A stretch of DNA of 64,000 nt from Marinovum sp034669705 (GTDB lineage Bacteria; Pseudomonadota; Alphaproteobacteria; Rhodobacterales; Rhodobacteraceae), in assembly GCF_034669705.1 (NCBI RefSeq), contig NZ_JAXMOR010000027.1, positions 1-64,000 on the forward strand, read 5' to 3'. The position numbers and the translations under genes are program-made. The notes beneath the pieces are model-generated. The model did no database searches. It worked only from the letters and a program-made list of their open reading frames with translations, and was not told the DNA's origin. Shown one piece after another: positions 9,460-18,633 of the stretch (within the stretch, counting starts at the first letter, position 1; each line of letters opens with the position of its first letter).

Positions 9460-10760
9460 GCGACGCGCGGGCGATCCTCGGCACGCTCAGGCGGGGTGAT
9501 CAGCCGTCGGAGGCCGATCTGGCATGGTTCGCCCAAGGGCTGGCCGACGGTGAGGTGAGCGATGCCCAGGCTGGCGCCTTTGCCATGGCGGTCTGCCTGC
9601 GCGGGCTGGACGAGGGGGGGCGCGTGGCGCTGACGCGGGCGATGCGCGACAGCGGCGATTGCCTGAGCTGGGACCTGCCCGGCCCGGTGCTCGACAAGCA
9701 TTCCACCGGCGGTGTCGGCGATTGCGTCAGCCTGGTGCTGGCGCCGGCGCTGGCGGCCTGCGGCGCCTATGTGCCGATGATCTCGGGCCGCGGCCTCGGC
9801 CACACCGGCGGCACGCTCGACAAGATGGAGAGCATCCCGGGCCTCTCCACCGCGCTCGACGAGGCGCGGTTTGCCGAGGTGGTGCGCGCCGCGGGCTGCG
9901 CCATCGTCTCGGCCAGCGCCGAGATCGCCCCGGCCGACAAGCGGCTTTATGCGGTGCGGGACGTGACGGCGACGGTGGAAAGCCTCGACCTGATCACCGC
10001 CTCGATCCTGTCCAAGAAACTGGCGGCAGGGCTTGAAGGGCTGGTGCTCGACGTCAAGCTCGGCTCCGGCGCCTTCATGAAACGCCGCGAGGACGCACAG
10101 GCGCTGGCCGGGGCGCTGGTGTCGACTGCCAATGCCGCCGGCTGCCCGACCCAGGCGCTGATCACCGACATGTCGCAGCCCCTGGCCCCGGCACTGGGCA
10201 ATGCGCTCGAGGTCGATGCCGCGATGCGGGTGCTGACGGGGGCTGCGCAAGGCCGGCTGCATGAGATCACCTGCGCGCTGGGCGGCGCCTTGCTGGCCTC
10301 TGGCGGCTTGGCGCAGGACGCCGAGGCTGGCGCGGCGGCGATTGCCGAGGCGGTCGCCTCCGGCCGCGCGGCCGAGCATTTCGGCCGCATGGTGCAGGCG
10401 ATGGGCGGGCCGGTGCATTTCACAGACGACTGGCAGCGCTTTCTGCCGGAGGCCCCGGTGATCCGCGAGATCGCGGCCCCGGCGGCGGGCGTGGTGTCCG
10501 AGATGGACGGCGAGGCGCTGGGCCTCGCGGTGGTGCATCTGGGCGGCGGCCGGCGGGTCGAGAGCGATGTGGTCGACCCGGCCGTCGGGCTGTCTGACGT
10601 GGTGTCGCTGGGCGACCGGGTGGACCGGGGCCAGCCGCTGGCGCGCATCCACGCGGCGCGCGAAAGCCAGGCCGAGGCGGCGGAACGGGCGGTGCGGGCG
10701 GCAATCCGGATCGGCGAGGCCGCACCGGAGACCCCCTTGATCGTGGAAAGGATCGGCTGA
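9456..10760 (+). CDS. deoA: Thymidine phosphorylase
   Basis: The enzyme (434 residues) splits thymidine or deoxyuridine with phosphate into base and deoxyribose-1-phosphate. The signature KHSTGGVGDCVSLVL at about residue 81 and SGRGLGHTGGTLDKMES identify the nucleoside phosphorylase II family; SKKLAAGLEGLVLDVKLG is also intact. The start overlaps the cdd stop by 4 bp and the stop shares one base with the deoB start, implying translational coupling. Its product is handed to DeoB. Confidence 0.95.
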   Translation: MSDARAILGTLRRGDQPSEADLAWFAQGLADGEVSDAQAGAFAMAVCLRGLDEGGRVALTRAMRDSGDCLSWDLPGPVLDKHSTGGVGDCVSLVLAPALAACGAYVPMISGRGLGHTGGTLDKMESIPGLSTALDEARFAEVVRAAGCAIVSASAEIAPADKRLYAVRDVTATVESLDLITASILSKKLAAGLEGLVLDVKLGSGAFMKRREDAQALAGALVSTANAAGCPTQALITDMSQPLAPALGNALEVDAAMRVLTGAAQGRLHEITCALGGALLASGGLAQDAEAGAAAIAEAVASGRAAEHFGRMVQAMGGPVHFTDDWQRFLPEAPVIREIAAPAAGVVSEMDGEALGLAVVHLGGGRRVESDVVDPAVGLSDVVSLGDRVDRGQPLARIHAARESQAEAAERAVRAAIRIGEAAPETPLIVERIG

Positions 10761-11968
10761 TGGCGCGCGCATTTCTCGTGGTGATGGATTCCGTGGGCAT
10801 CGGCGGCGCGCCCGATGCCGGCAATTTCTTCAACGGCAAGACACCGGACACCGGCGCCAACACACTGGCCCATATCGCCCGGGCCTGCGCGGCGGGAGAG
10901 GCGGAAGAGGGCCGCACCGGCCCGCTCAAGATGCCGCATCTCGACGCTCTGGGCCTTGGCGCCGCCTGTCAGCTCGCCTCAGGTGCCGAGGTGTCGGGGC
11001 TGGGCACCGAGCCGAAGGGGCTCTGGGGGGCCGCAACCGAACAGTCGCGCGGCAAGGACACCCCCTCTGGCCACTGGGAACTGGCCGGGCTGCCGGTGCC
11101 TTGGGACTGGACGGTCTTTCCCGACACTGTGCCGGCTTTCCCCAAGGAAATCAGCCGGATGGCGGCCGAACTTGCAGGAACCGACGGGATCCTCGGCAAT
11201 TGCCACGCCTCCGGCACCGAGATCCTCAAGGCGCTGGGCGAGGAGCACCTGCGCACCGGCTGGCCGATCTGCTACACCTCGGCCGACAGCGTGTTCCAGA
11301 TCGCTGCGCATGAAGAGCACTTCGGGCTCGAGCGCCTGCTCAAGCTCTGCGCAGATCTCGCGCCGCATCTGCACGAGATGCGCGTCGGCCGGGTGATCGC
11401 GCGACCCTTTGTCGGCGAACCGGGCGCCTTTCAGCGCACAGGAAACCGCCGCGACTATGCCCTGACGCCGCCGGGCAAGGTGCTGACCAACTGGGTGCAG
11501 GACGCCGGTCTGCCGGTGCGGGCGATTGGCAAGATTGGCGATATCTTCTCGATGCAGGGGATCGACACGGTCACCAAGGGCAGCGATGCCGCGCTGATGG
11601 AGGCGCTGGGCCAGCAGGTGGACGAGGCCCCCGACGGCGGTCTGGTGTTTGCGAATTTCGTCGAGTTCGACAGCCTCTGGGGGCATCGCCGCGACGTGTC
11701 TGGCTATGCCCGGGCGCTGGAGTGGTTCGATGCCGAGATCGGCCCGGTGCTCGCCCGGCTGCGCCCCGGCGACCTGATGATCCTGACCGCCGACCACGGC
11801 AATGACCCGACATGGACCGGCACCGATCACACCCGCGAGCGGGTGCCGGTTCTGGGCGCCGGTCTGGGCGAAAAGGCCCTCGGTCTGGTCGATTTCACTT
11901 CGGTCGCGGCTGCCATTTCCGAACACCTTGGGGTCATATACCCCTCAGAATTGCGGAGTTTTCTGTGA
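10760..11968 (+). CDS. deoB: Phosphopentomutase
   Basis: The product (402 residues) is an alkaline-phosphatase-superfamily mutase that converts (deoxy)ribose-1-phosphate to the 5-phosphate. Metal and phosphate sites are visible in the N-terminal VVMDSVGIGGAPDA and the C-terminal LTADHGNDPTWTGTDHTRE. The residue at the phosphorylated threonine position lies in PDTGANTLAH. Start and stop overlap the neighbours (1 bp with deoA, 4 bp with add), so it is expressed with them. Confidence 0.95.
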   Translation: MARAFLVVMDSVGIGGAPDAGNFFNGKTPDTGANTLAHIARACAAGEAEEGRTGPLKMPHLDALGLGAACQLASGAEVSGLGTEPKGLWGAATEQSRGKDTPSGHWELAGLPVPWDWTVFPDTVPAFPKEISRMAAELAGTDGILGNCHASGTEILKALGEEHLRTGWPICYTSADSVFQIAAHEEHFGLERLLKLCADLAPHLHEMRVGRVIARPFVGEPGAFQRTGNRRDYALTPPGKVLTNWVQDAGLPVRAIGKIGDIFSMQGIDTVTKGSDAALMEALGQQVDEAPDGGLVFANFVEFDSLWGHRRDVSGYARALEWFDAEIGPVLARLRPGDLMILTADHGNDPTWTGTDHTRERVPVLGAGLGEKALGLVDFTSVAAAISEHLGVIYPSELRSFL

Positions 11969-12951
11969 GTTTTCGAACATTTCCCAAGGTGGAGCTGCAT
12001 CTCCATATCGAGGGCGCCGCGCCGCCCAAGCTGATTGCCGGGCTGGCGCAGGAAAAATCCGTGGACATCACCGGCGTCTTCGACGCGCGGGGCAATTACG
12101 CCTATCGTGATTTCCTGCATTTTCTCAAGGTCTACGAGGCCGCAACTCAGGTGCTTCAAACCCCCGAGGACTTCCGCCGGCTGACGCTGGCGGTGCTGGA
12201 GGAAAGCGCCTCGCACGGGGTGGTCTATACCGAGGCCTTTCTCAGCCCCGATTTCTGCGGCGGCGGCGATCTGGCGGCGTGGCGCGAATACCTTCACGCG
12301 ATCCGCGAAGCCGCCGACCAGGCCGAGCGCGAGATGGGCATCACCCTGCGCGGCATCGTCACCTGCGTGCGCCATTTCGGGCCGGATCAGGCCAGGAGGA
12401 CCGCGCGCTGTGCCGCCGAGACCGCCGATGACTGGCTCTGCGGCTTCGGCATGGGCGGCGACGAGAACGCCGGCGAGCAGGGCGATTTCGCCTATGCCTT
12501 TGACATGGCGCGCGAAGCCGGGCTGCGGCTGACCACCCATGCCGGCGAATGGCGCGGGCCGGAGGAGGTGCGCGCCGCCGTCCGCGACCTCAAGGTCGAG
12601 CGCATCGGCCACGGGGTGCGGGCGATCGAGGACCCTGCGCTCTGCGAGGAGCTGGCCGAACAGGGCGTGGTGCTCGAGGTCTGCCCCGGCTCCAACGTGG
12701 TGCTCGGCGTCTACCCGAGGCTCGCGGCGCATCCGATTGAAAAGCTGCGCGAACGCGGCCTCAAGGTCACGGTCTCGACCGATGATCCGCCGTTCTTCCA
12801 CACCGACATGACCCGGGAATACGAAGCCCTTGCGCGTGTCTTCGAATGGAACGAAGACGACTTCAAGGCCCTCAACCAGACCGCCCTTGCGGCGGCCTTC
12901 TGCGATGAAGCGACCCGCGCGCGGATCGCCAAGACACTGGAAACCACATGA
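11965..12951 (+). CDS. add: Adenosine deaminase
   Basis: This 328-residue zinc hydrolase converts adenosine or deoxyadenosine to inosine or deoxyinosine. It uses a GTG start at 11965, set by the GTGA overlap with the deoB stop, a GGAG site 7-10 bases upstream and the conserved beginning FPKVELHLHIEGA. Zinc and catalytic motifs follow in order: HLH near the N-terminus, THAGEW, RIGHGVRA and the C-terminal STDDPPFF. Adenine deaminase is less likely because of the VELHLHIEG and GGDE signatures. Confidence 0.92.
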   Translation: MSFRTFPKVELHLHIEGAAPPKLIAGLAQEKSVDITGVFDARGNYAYRDFLHFLKVYEAATQVLQTPEDFRRLTLAVLEESASHGVVYTEAFLSPDFCGGGDLAAWREYLHAIREAADQAEREMGITLRGIVTCVRHFGPDQARRTARCAAETADDWLCGFGMGGDENAGEQGDFAYAFDMAREAGLRLTTHAGEWRGPEEVRAAVRDLKVERIGHGVRAIEDPALCEELAEQGVVLEVCPGSNVVLGVYPRLAAHPIEKLRERGLKVTVSTDDPPFFHTDMTREYEALARVFEWNEDDFKALNQTALAAAFCDEATRARIAKTLETT

Positions 12952-13580
12952 CCGAGCATCTGACCGTCGTCGAACACCCCCTCGTGCAGCACAAGCTGAG
13001 CCTGATGCGCGACAAGGAAACCTCGACCGCCGAGTTCCGCCGCCTGTTGCGCGAGATCAGCCAGCTGCTGGCCTACGAGATCACCCGCGAACTGCCGATG
13101 ACCACGCAGCGCGTCGAGACGCCGATGGAGGTGATGGACGCGCCGGTCCTTGACGGCAAGAAACTGGCGCTGATCTCGATCCTGCGGGCCGGCAACGGGC
13201 TGCTTGACGGGGTGCTTGAACTGGTCCCCTCGGCGCGGGTCGGTTTCGTCGGGCTCTACCGCGATGAAGAGACGCTGATGCCGGTGCAATACTACTTCAA
13301 GGTGCCCGACGGGCTGGATGACCGGCTGGTGATCGCGGTCGATCCGATGCTGGCCACCGGCAATTCCTCGGCCGCCGCCATCGACCTGCTGAAACAGGCC
13401 GGGGCGACCAATATCCGCTTTCTCTGTCTGCTGGCGGCACCGGAAGGGGTGGCCCGGATGAAAGAAGCGCACCCCGACGTGCCGATCATCACCGCCTCTC
13501 TCGACCGGCAGTTGAACGACCAAGGTTATATTGTCCCGGGGCTAGGTGATGCGGGTGACCGGATGTTCGGCACAAAATAG
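12948..13580 (+). CDS. upp: Uracil phosphoribosyltransferase
   Basis: The product (210 residues) makes UMP from uracil and PRPP. The PRPP-binding loop reads VAVDPMLATGNSS, and the C-terminal uracil-binding segment ends in the typical YIVPGLGDAGDRMFGT. The start overlaps the add stop by 4 bp, so it is the last gene of the cdd-deoA-deoB-add-upp operon. No obvious terminator follows, so read-through into the next gene is possible. Confidence 0.96.
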   Translation: MTEHLTVVEHPLVQHKLSLMRDKETSTAEFRRLLREISQLLAYEITRELPMTTQRVETPMEVMDAPVLDGKKLALISILRAGNGLLDGVLELVPSARVGFVGLYRDEETLMPVQYYFKVPDGLDDRLVIAVDPMLATGNSSAAAIDLLKQAGATNIRFLCLLAAPEGVARMKEAHPDVPIITASLDRQLNDQGYIVPGLGDAGDRMFGTK

Positions 13581-13646
13581 GCCTGAGAGCGCTTTACTAA
13601 ATAGAAACCTTTTGTCATGCTGACCCCAAACCTGTGGGGACTGGTT

Positions 13647-14972
13647 ATGAAAAAGACGAGTATCTGTGCGGCCTTGGCCGTCGCAATTGGCTTTTCCGCA
13701 AGCGCGACCGCGACTGTGGCGCAAATCCGCGAGGACCTGGCGACGCCGGCCGAACTGCCGCCGAGTTCGTTTTCGGGACGGCAATATGTCGACAGCCGCG
13801 GCTGCATCTACATCCGTGCCGGGATCGATGGCAATGTCACCTGGGTGCCGCGGGTCGACCGTGACCGGCAGGTGATCTGCGGCCAGGAGGCGGCGCCCGC
13901 CGCTGCTCCGGCGCGGGTTGTCGAGGCACCGGCCCCGGTGGTCGAACCCGCCCCTGCGCCCGCCGCCAGTCCGGCCCCCGCCGCCCGTCCGGCACCTGCG
14001 GCGACCCCGGCGCCGGTCGCGGCCCGTCCCGCACCTGCGGCGCCCCCGCGCAGGGTCGTGCAATCGGCCGCCAAGCCTCAGCCCCGCGTGGTCCGCCGCA
14101 CGCCCGAACCGGCCCGCCTGCCGCGGATGGTGCGCCCGGCCGAGCCTGTGGTGCAGACCGCCCCGGCCCGCCAAGTGATCGTGCGCCGTGCCGGTCAGCT
14201 GCCGCCCAACACCGTGTTGCGCACTGCCGACGGGCTCAAGAAAGGCCCGACGATCGTGGTGCGCGGCACCGGCCAGACGGTACAAGTCGCCGAGGCCGGG
14301 GTGAAAGTCTTTGTCGGCACCAGCGGCACCACCCATGTGACCGGCCAGACGGTAATCGCGCCCAAGCGCGCCTATGAGCGCGGCGCCTCGGTCAAGGTGC
14401 CGGTGCCGCAGGGCTATGAGCGCGCCTTCGACGACGGCCGGCTGAGCACGACCCGCGCACATCAGACGCTGGACGGCCGCCGCAAGATGCTGCTGGTCTG
14501 GACCAACACGGTGCCGCGTCGGCTGATCGATCAGTACACCGGGCAGGAGGTCAGCCACTACTATCCCGAGCTGCGCTATCCCTATCGCTCGATGCGGGAA
14601 CAGCAGGCGGCGGGCTTCGTCAGCTCGCGCGGCGAGGTGCCCAAGGCCGCGCCGAAGACCGTGCGCCGCAGCGTGCCGCAGGTGGTCCGCAAGGCGGCCC
14701 CGCAGACGGCCAAGGCCATGCCCACCGTGGTCCGAAAGGCCAGCCATCGCTATGTCGAGGTCGGCATCTTCACCACGCCGGCCAAGGCGCAGGCCGCCAT
14801 CCGCCGGCTGCAGGGCGCAGGGCTGCCGGTGCGAACCAGCACGGTCCAGCGCTCCGGCATGCGGTATCAGACGGTGCTGGTCGGGCCGTTCTCGCGTCAG
14901 GACCGGCTCAGGGAGGCGCTTGACACGGTGCAGATGCGGGTCGGTTATCGCTCTGCCTCGCTGCGCAAATAA
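13647..14972 (+). CDS. Exported SPOR-domain protein
   Basis: The protein has 441 residues with a cleavable signal peptide (MKKTSICAALAVAIGFSASATATVAQ). A Pro/Ala-rich linker follows (about residues 80-150), then a region of unknown fold and a C-terminal SPOR domain (about 370-441, with YVEVGIFTTPAKAQAAIRRL and YQTVLVGPF). SPOR domains bind glycan strands lacking stem peptides, often at the septum, so a periplasmic cell-wall role is likely. The ATG at 13647 was chosen for its lysine-led signal peptide. It lies 66 bp after upp. Confidence 0.85.
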   Translation: MKKTSICAALAVAIGFSASATATVAQIREDLATPAELPPSSFSGRQYVDSRGCIYIRAGIDGNVTWVPRVDRDRQVICGQEAAPAAAPARVVEAPAPVVEPAPAPAASPAPAARPAPAATPAPVAARPAPAAPPRRVVQSAAKPQPRVVRRTPEPARLPRMVRPAEPVVQTAPARQVIVRRAGQLPPNTVLRTADGLKKGPTIVVRGTGQTVQVAEAGVKVFVGTSGTTHVTGQTVIAPKRAYERGASVKVPVPQGYERAFDDGRLSTTRAHQTLDGRRKMLLVWTNTVPRRLIDQYTGQEVSHYYPELRYPYRSMREQQAAGFVSSRGEVPKAAPKTVRRSVPQVVRKAAPQTAKAMPTVVRKASHRYVEVGIFTTPAKAQAAIRRLQGAGLPVRTSTVQRSGMRYQTVLVGPFSRQDRLREALDTVQMRVGYRSASLRK

Positions 14973-14994
14973 GGCCGGCGACGTGACATGACGG

Positions 14995-15020
14995 GGCGGG
15001 CCTTGCGGTCCGCCTTTTTT
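14995..15020 (+). terminator. Intrinsic terminator after SPOR gene
   Basis: An 8-bp stem (GGCGGGCC and GGTCCGCC, one G-U pair) with a TTGC loop is followed by six T residues. Confidence 0.85.
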
Positions 15021-15191
15021 CGTTTCAGAGGCCGGGGTTGGAGCCAAACGGGATGACGGGGAGTGCTGGCGACCAGCTGGCATGGCGATCTGGCCACGTC
15101 CCGCGTTGCGGTCTGAAAGTCTCCGGGTTTTGCTTGGGTAACCTGCGATACGGCGCTTTCGGGTCGTCGCCACGCGGCCGGACGATGCGCG

Positions 15192-16217
15192 TCACTCGCC
15201 GCAGATCGTCTGCAGCCGCAGCCAGTCGTTGTCGGACATCACCGGCGCGGCGTCGGCACCGCCAAGCGGATCCGACTCGATCAGCGCCAGCGTCCGTTCG
15301 CCCGTGAAATCAACCGCATAGGCATAGGGCGAGGTGTGCAGCCTGGCCTCGCGAAAGGCTTCGATCACCGTCTGGTCGGGCAAGGGCTCTGGCGTTCCGG
15401 CCATCAGCGAGACGGCAAAGCGCTCGAGCGCCTCTTCGGGCAGTTGGCCGGTGGTCAGCAGCCGCGCGGTGGCCATCACCCCGGCTTGGCGCAACAGTGC
15501 CTCGAGCGGATCGTCGGCGCGCCACCGCAGGTCCTCGACCAGCACGAAGCCGGCGGCGGCCTCGGGGTCCTCGGTGTCTTCGAGCACGCGCCGGTCGATC
15601 AGGATGAACCCGCCCGGCAGATGCGCCGTCGCCCGCGACGAGGCGCGCAGGACCACCAGATCGCCGGCCCGCTCGGCCCCCAGCACCCGACGGGCGAGGT
15701 TGCGCAGCGGCGCGCTGGCGCTCTCGGAGCGGCAGGCGGGGCCCGAGACATGCGCGATCTCGGACAGGAGCGCCCGGCCGATGGCATCGCGTTTGACGTC
15801 TGGCACCACCCGCATGGTATGGGCCACCAGCGCATGCGGCAGCCAGAGCACCGCCACCGCCAAGAACCCCGCCAGCGCCGCGGCGCCAAGGCCCCAGCGC
15901 AGCCGGCCCTGGCGCGGCCGGCGGCGGGTGATCTCGCGGCGCAGACGTTCGATGGCGTCGATCATCGCGTCGGCGTCATCGTCGAGCTCGAGTTCCTCGC
16001 CGGGGTCGCCGTCCGGATGGTAGCGCGCCGGCTGTTCGCCGGGGTTGGCCCGCTCGACCGCGGCCAGCGACCAATGAGTCAGCGCCTGGTCGTTCATGTC
16101 GCTCAGAACCAGCGTTGCCTCACCCAGCGAGACCACCACATGTCGGCGCTGCGCGCCCTCGGTGGCCCGCCAGAGGCCCTGGGCCTCCAACCGCTGGAAT
16201 TCCTTCAACGCTGTCAT
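15192..16217 (-). CDS. Hypothetical single-pass membrane protein
   Basis: The product has 341 residues from the ATG at 16217 (MTALKEFQRLEAQGLWR). It has a cytosolic N-terminal part of about 130 residues, one transmembrane segment (LRWGLGAAALAGFLAVAVLWLPHAL) and an external C-terminal domain of about 190 residues. The C-terminal part recalls an M48-type peptidase-related fold (AHLPGGFILIDRRVLEDTEDPEAAAG) but has no HExxH zinc motif, so an active protease is unlikely. It precedes ccoS on the same strand by about 70 bp downstream of the cco operon, and may be a conserved Rhodobacterales neighbour. Function unknown. Confidence 0.7.
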   Translation of the reverse strand: MTALKEFQRLEAQGLWRATEGAQRRHVVVSLGEATLVLSDMNDQALTHWSLAAVERANPGEQPARYHPDGDPGEELELDDDADAMIDAIERLRREITRRRPRQGRLRWGLGAAALAGFLAVAVLWLPHALVAHTMRVVPDVKRDAIGRALLSEIAHVSGPACRSESASAPLRNLARRVLGAERAGDLVVLRASSRATAHLPGGFILIDRRVLEDTEDPEAAAGFVLVEDLRWRADDPLEALLRQAGVMATARLLTTGQLPEEALERFAVSLMAGTPEPLPDQTVIEAFREARLHTSPYAYAVDFTGERTLALIESDPLGGADAAPVMSDNDWLRLQTICGE

Positions 16218-16288
16218 CTGCCGGGCCTGCTCCGCCTCATCGGCGCGGACCCTAGCATGATCCGCGGGGCGGCGTCCATGAGGCCCGG

Positions 16289-16447
16289 TCAGGGTTTCGG
16301 GCGGTCGTCCCACCGGTCGGTGAGGATGCGGCGGGCGTTGCCTTCGGGGTCGTCATACTGCCGCGCGCGCAGGGTAAAGACAAAGCCTGCAAGGCCGATG
16401 CCACCGAGGAACAGCGCGATCGGAATGAGATAGAGCAGGACGGTCAT
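16289..16447 (-). CDS. ccoS: cbb3-type cytochrome oxidase assembly protein CcoS
   Basis: This 52-residue protein begins MTVLLYLIPIALFLGGIGLA, a single transmembrane helix, followed by the typical FTLRARQYDDPEGNARRIL tail. CcoS is needed for maturation of cbb3 oxidase (cofactor insertion into CcoN). The ATG at 16447 overlaps the ccoI stop by 4 bp, so it is translationally coupled and is the last gene of ccoGHIS. Confidence 0.9.
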   Translation of the reverse strand: MTVLLYLIPIALFLGGIGLAGFVFTLRARQYDDPEGNARRILTDRWDDRPKP

Positions 16448-18633
16448 GGCTGCCTCAGACGCAGGGCATTGAGCGACACGGTGATCGAGGAGGTCGACAT
16501 CGCCAGCGCCGCGATCAGCGGCGTCGCCAGACCGGCCGCGGCCAGCGGCACGGCGAGGATGTTGTAGAGCGTGGCGATGCGGAAGTTCTCGCGGATCCGC
16601 CGGCGGGCGGCGCGGGCGGTGGCCAGCGCCTCTGGCAGCGGCGAGAGGTCGCGGCCCAGCAGCACGATGTCGCTGGCCACCCGCGCCGCATCAAGCGCGC
16701 TGGCGGGCGAGATCGAGACATCGGCCGTGGCCAGCGCCGCGGTGTCGTTGAGCCCGTCGCCCACCATCAGAACCTGTGCGCCCGCGTCCCTCAGCGCCGC
16801 GATCCGGGCCGCCTTGTCCTCGGGGCGGGCCTCGGCCAGCCACTCGGACAGGCCCAGCCGCGCCGCCATGGCTGCGACCGGGGCAGGGGCATCGCCGGAC
16901 ATCAAAAGCACCCGAAGCCCCGCCGCCTGCAGTGCCGCGATGGCCGCCTCGGCCCCCGGGCGCAGCGCGTCGCGAAAGGCGAACCGGTGGCGGCTGCCGT
17001 CGGGCAGCGCCAGCCAGGCGGCGGTGTCCCGACTGCGCTCGCTCGCCCCGACCCAGGTGGCACGTCCGAGGCGGACAGGCTTGCCCGCGCAGCGCCCCTC
17101 GGTTCCGAAACCCGGCACCTCGCGGACCTCGCTCACCGGCGCCGGCTGCAGCCCGCGGTCTCGGGCGGCGCGGGAGAGCGCGTGGCTCAGCGGGTGCGAC
17201 GAGCCTTCGGCCAGCGCCAACGCGAAGCGCAGCACGGCGTCGGGGTGGCTTTCCGCATCGCAGAGCAGCGGCTGACCCTCGGTCAGCGTGCCGGTCTTGT
17301 CGAACACCACGGTGTCGACCTGCGCCAGCCGCTCCAGCGCGGTCTCATGCTTGATCAACAGCCCGCGCCGGAACAGCCGGCCCGAGGCCGCGGTGGTGAC
17401 GGCCGGCACCGCGAGGCCCAGCGCGCAGGGGCAGGTGATGATCAGCACCGCGGCGGCGATGTTGAGTGCCAGACGCAATTCGCCGGTCCAGAAGAACCAA
17501 CCGAGAAACGCCAGCCCCGAGAGGATATGCACCCCCGGCGCATAGAGCTGCGCGGCCTTGTCGGCCAGCGGGGTATAGCGCGCGCGACCCGATTCAGCCA
17601 CTGCCACCAGGTCGGCCAGCCGGTGCAGCGAACTGTCGCGGCCGACGGCGCTGGCGCGGACCTGCAGCGGGCCGGTCAGGTTCACCTCGCCGGCGCTGAC
17701 AGGTTGTCCGGGGCCGGCAACGACCGGCGGCGTCTCGCCGGTGAGCAGCGAACGGTCGAGCTCCGAACGGCCCGCGACGATCTCGCCATCCACCGGCATC
17801 CGTCCGCCGGTCCGCACCAGCAGCAGGTCGCCTGCCGCAACTTCGGCCAGCGGCACATGCTCTTCCTGTCCGTCGCGCAGCCGGATGGCACGCGGAACTT
17901 CCAGCGCGGCCAGTTCCTCGGCGGCCGAGCGGGCGATGGCGCGGGTGCGGTGCTCGAGGTAGCGACCGGCCAGCAGGAAGAAGGTCAGCGCCAGGGCGGC
18001 GTCGAAATAGGCGTGATCTCCGGAGAGCCAAGTTTCCCAGAGCGAGGTCGCCAGCGCCAGCAGGATCGCCAGGGCAATCGGCACGTCCATGTTCAGCCGT
18101 CGGGCAGCAAGCGCGCCCCAGGCGCTGGCAAAGAACGGCTGCGCGGCAAAGGCAATCGCGGGCAGGGTGATCAGCGCCGAGATCCAGTGGAACATGTCGC
18201 GCGTCGCGCCCTCGGCCCCGGACCAGACAGCAACCGACAGCAGCATCACGTTCATCGCCGCAAAGCCTGCCACCGCGAGGCGCATCAGCAGGTCCCGTCC
18301 GGCGGTGTTGGTCGCGGTGGCGGCGAGCTGACCGGCGTCGAGCTCATGCGCTTCGAAACCCGCGGCCGCGAGCACCTGCGCCAGCGCCGCGGCGCTGACC
18401 TCGGGTGCGGTGGTGACGGTGACCCGCTTCAATGTCAGGTTGACCCGCGCGTCGCGCACCCCCGGCACGGCGGTCAGCACCCGTTCGACCGAGGCGATAC
18501 AGGCGCCGCAATGGATGGCCGGCAGCGACAGGACCCGCCGGTCGGGCGCGTCGGTCAGGGCGACGGCCGCGGCCAGCGGGACGGCGGCGCAGGCCGGGCA
18601 GGCCGAGGGCGCGGCGGAGAGCGCGGCACTCAT
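16444..18633 (-). CDS. ccoI: Copper-translocating P1B-type ATPase CcoI
   Basis: This 729-residue inner-membrane ATPase supplies copper for the CuB centre of cbb3 oxidase. An N-terminal CPAC (12-15) precedes a heavy-metal-associated domain with CGAC (C42, C45). The membrane metal motif CPC is at 401-403, the phosphorylation motif DKTGT at 445-449, an SSHPLSHAL segment lies in the nucleotide domain, and GDGLNDTAAL near the C-terminus. The long N-terminus and gene context mark the CcoI/FixI subtype rather than a copper-detoxification CopA. It overlaps ccoH and ccoS by 4 bp each. Confidence 0.95.
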   Translation of the reverse strand: MSAALSAAPSACPACAAVPLAAAVALTDAPDRRVLSLPAIHCGACIASVERVLTAVPGVRDARVNLTLKRVTVTTAPEVSAAALAQVLAAAGFEAHELDAGQLAATATNTAGRDLLMRLAVAGFAAMNVMLLSVAVWSGAEGATRDMFHWISALITLPAIAFAAQPFFASAWGALAARRLNMDVPIALAILLALATSLWETWLSGDHAYFDAALALTFFLLAGRYLEHRTRAIARSAAEELAALEVPRAIRLRDGQEEHVPLAEVAAGDLLLVRTGGRMPVDGEIVAGRSELDRSLLTGETPPVVAGPGQPVSAGEVNLTGPLQVRASAVGRDSSLHRLADLVAVAESGRARYTPLADKAAQLYAPGVHILSGLAFLGWFFWTGELRLALNIAAAVLIITCPCALGLAVPAVTTAASGRLFRRGLLIKHETALERLAQVDTVVFDKTGTLTEGQPLLCDAESHPDAVLRFALALAEGSSHPLSHALSRAARDRGLQPAPVSEVREVPGFGTEGRCAGKPVRLGRATWVGASERSRDTAAWLALPDGSRHRFAFRDALRPGAEAAIAALQAAGLRVLLMSGDAPAPVAAMAARLGLSEWLAEARPEDKAARIAALRDAGAQVLMVGDGLNDTAALATADVSISPASALDAARVASDIVLLGRDLSPLPEALATARAARRRIRENFRIATLYNILAVPLAAAGLATPLIAALAMSTSSITVSLNALRLRQP

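Noticed and set aside
13880..14060. Pro/Ala-rich stretch as a DNA repeat array
   Set aside because: It is a low-complexity linker inside the SPOR-domain gene; repeats are at protein composition level and not regular in DNA.
15192..16217. Peptidase call for the membrane protein
   Set aside because: The C-terminal domain vaguely resembles M48-type proteins but has no HExxH zinc motif.
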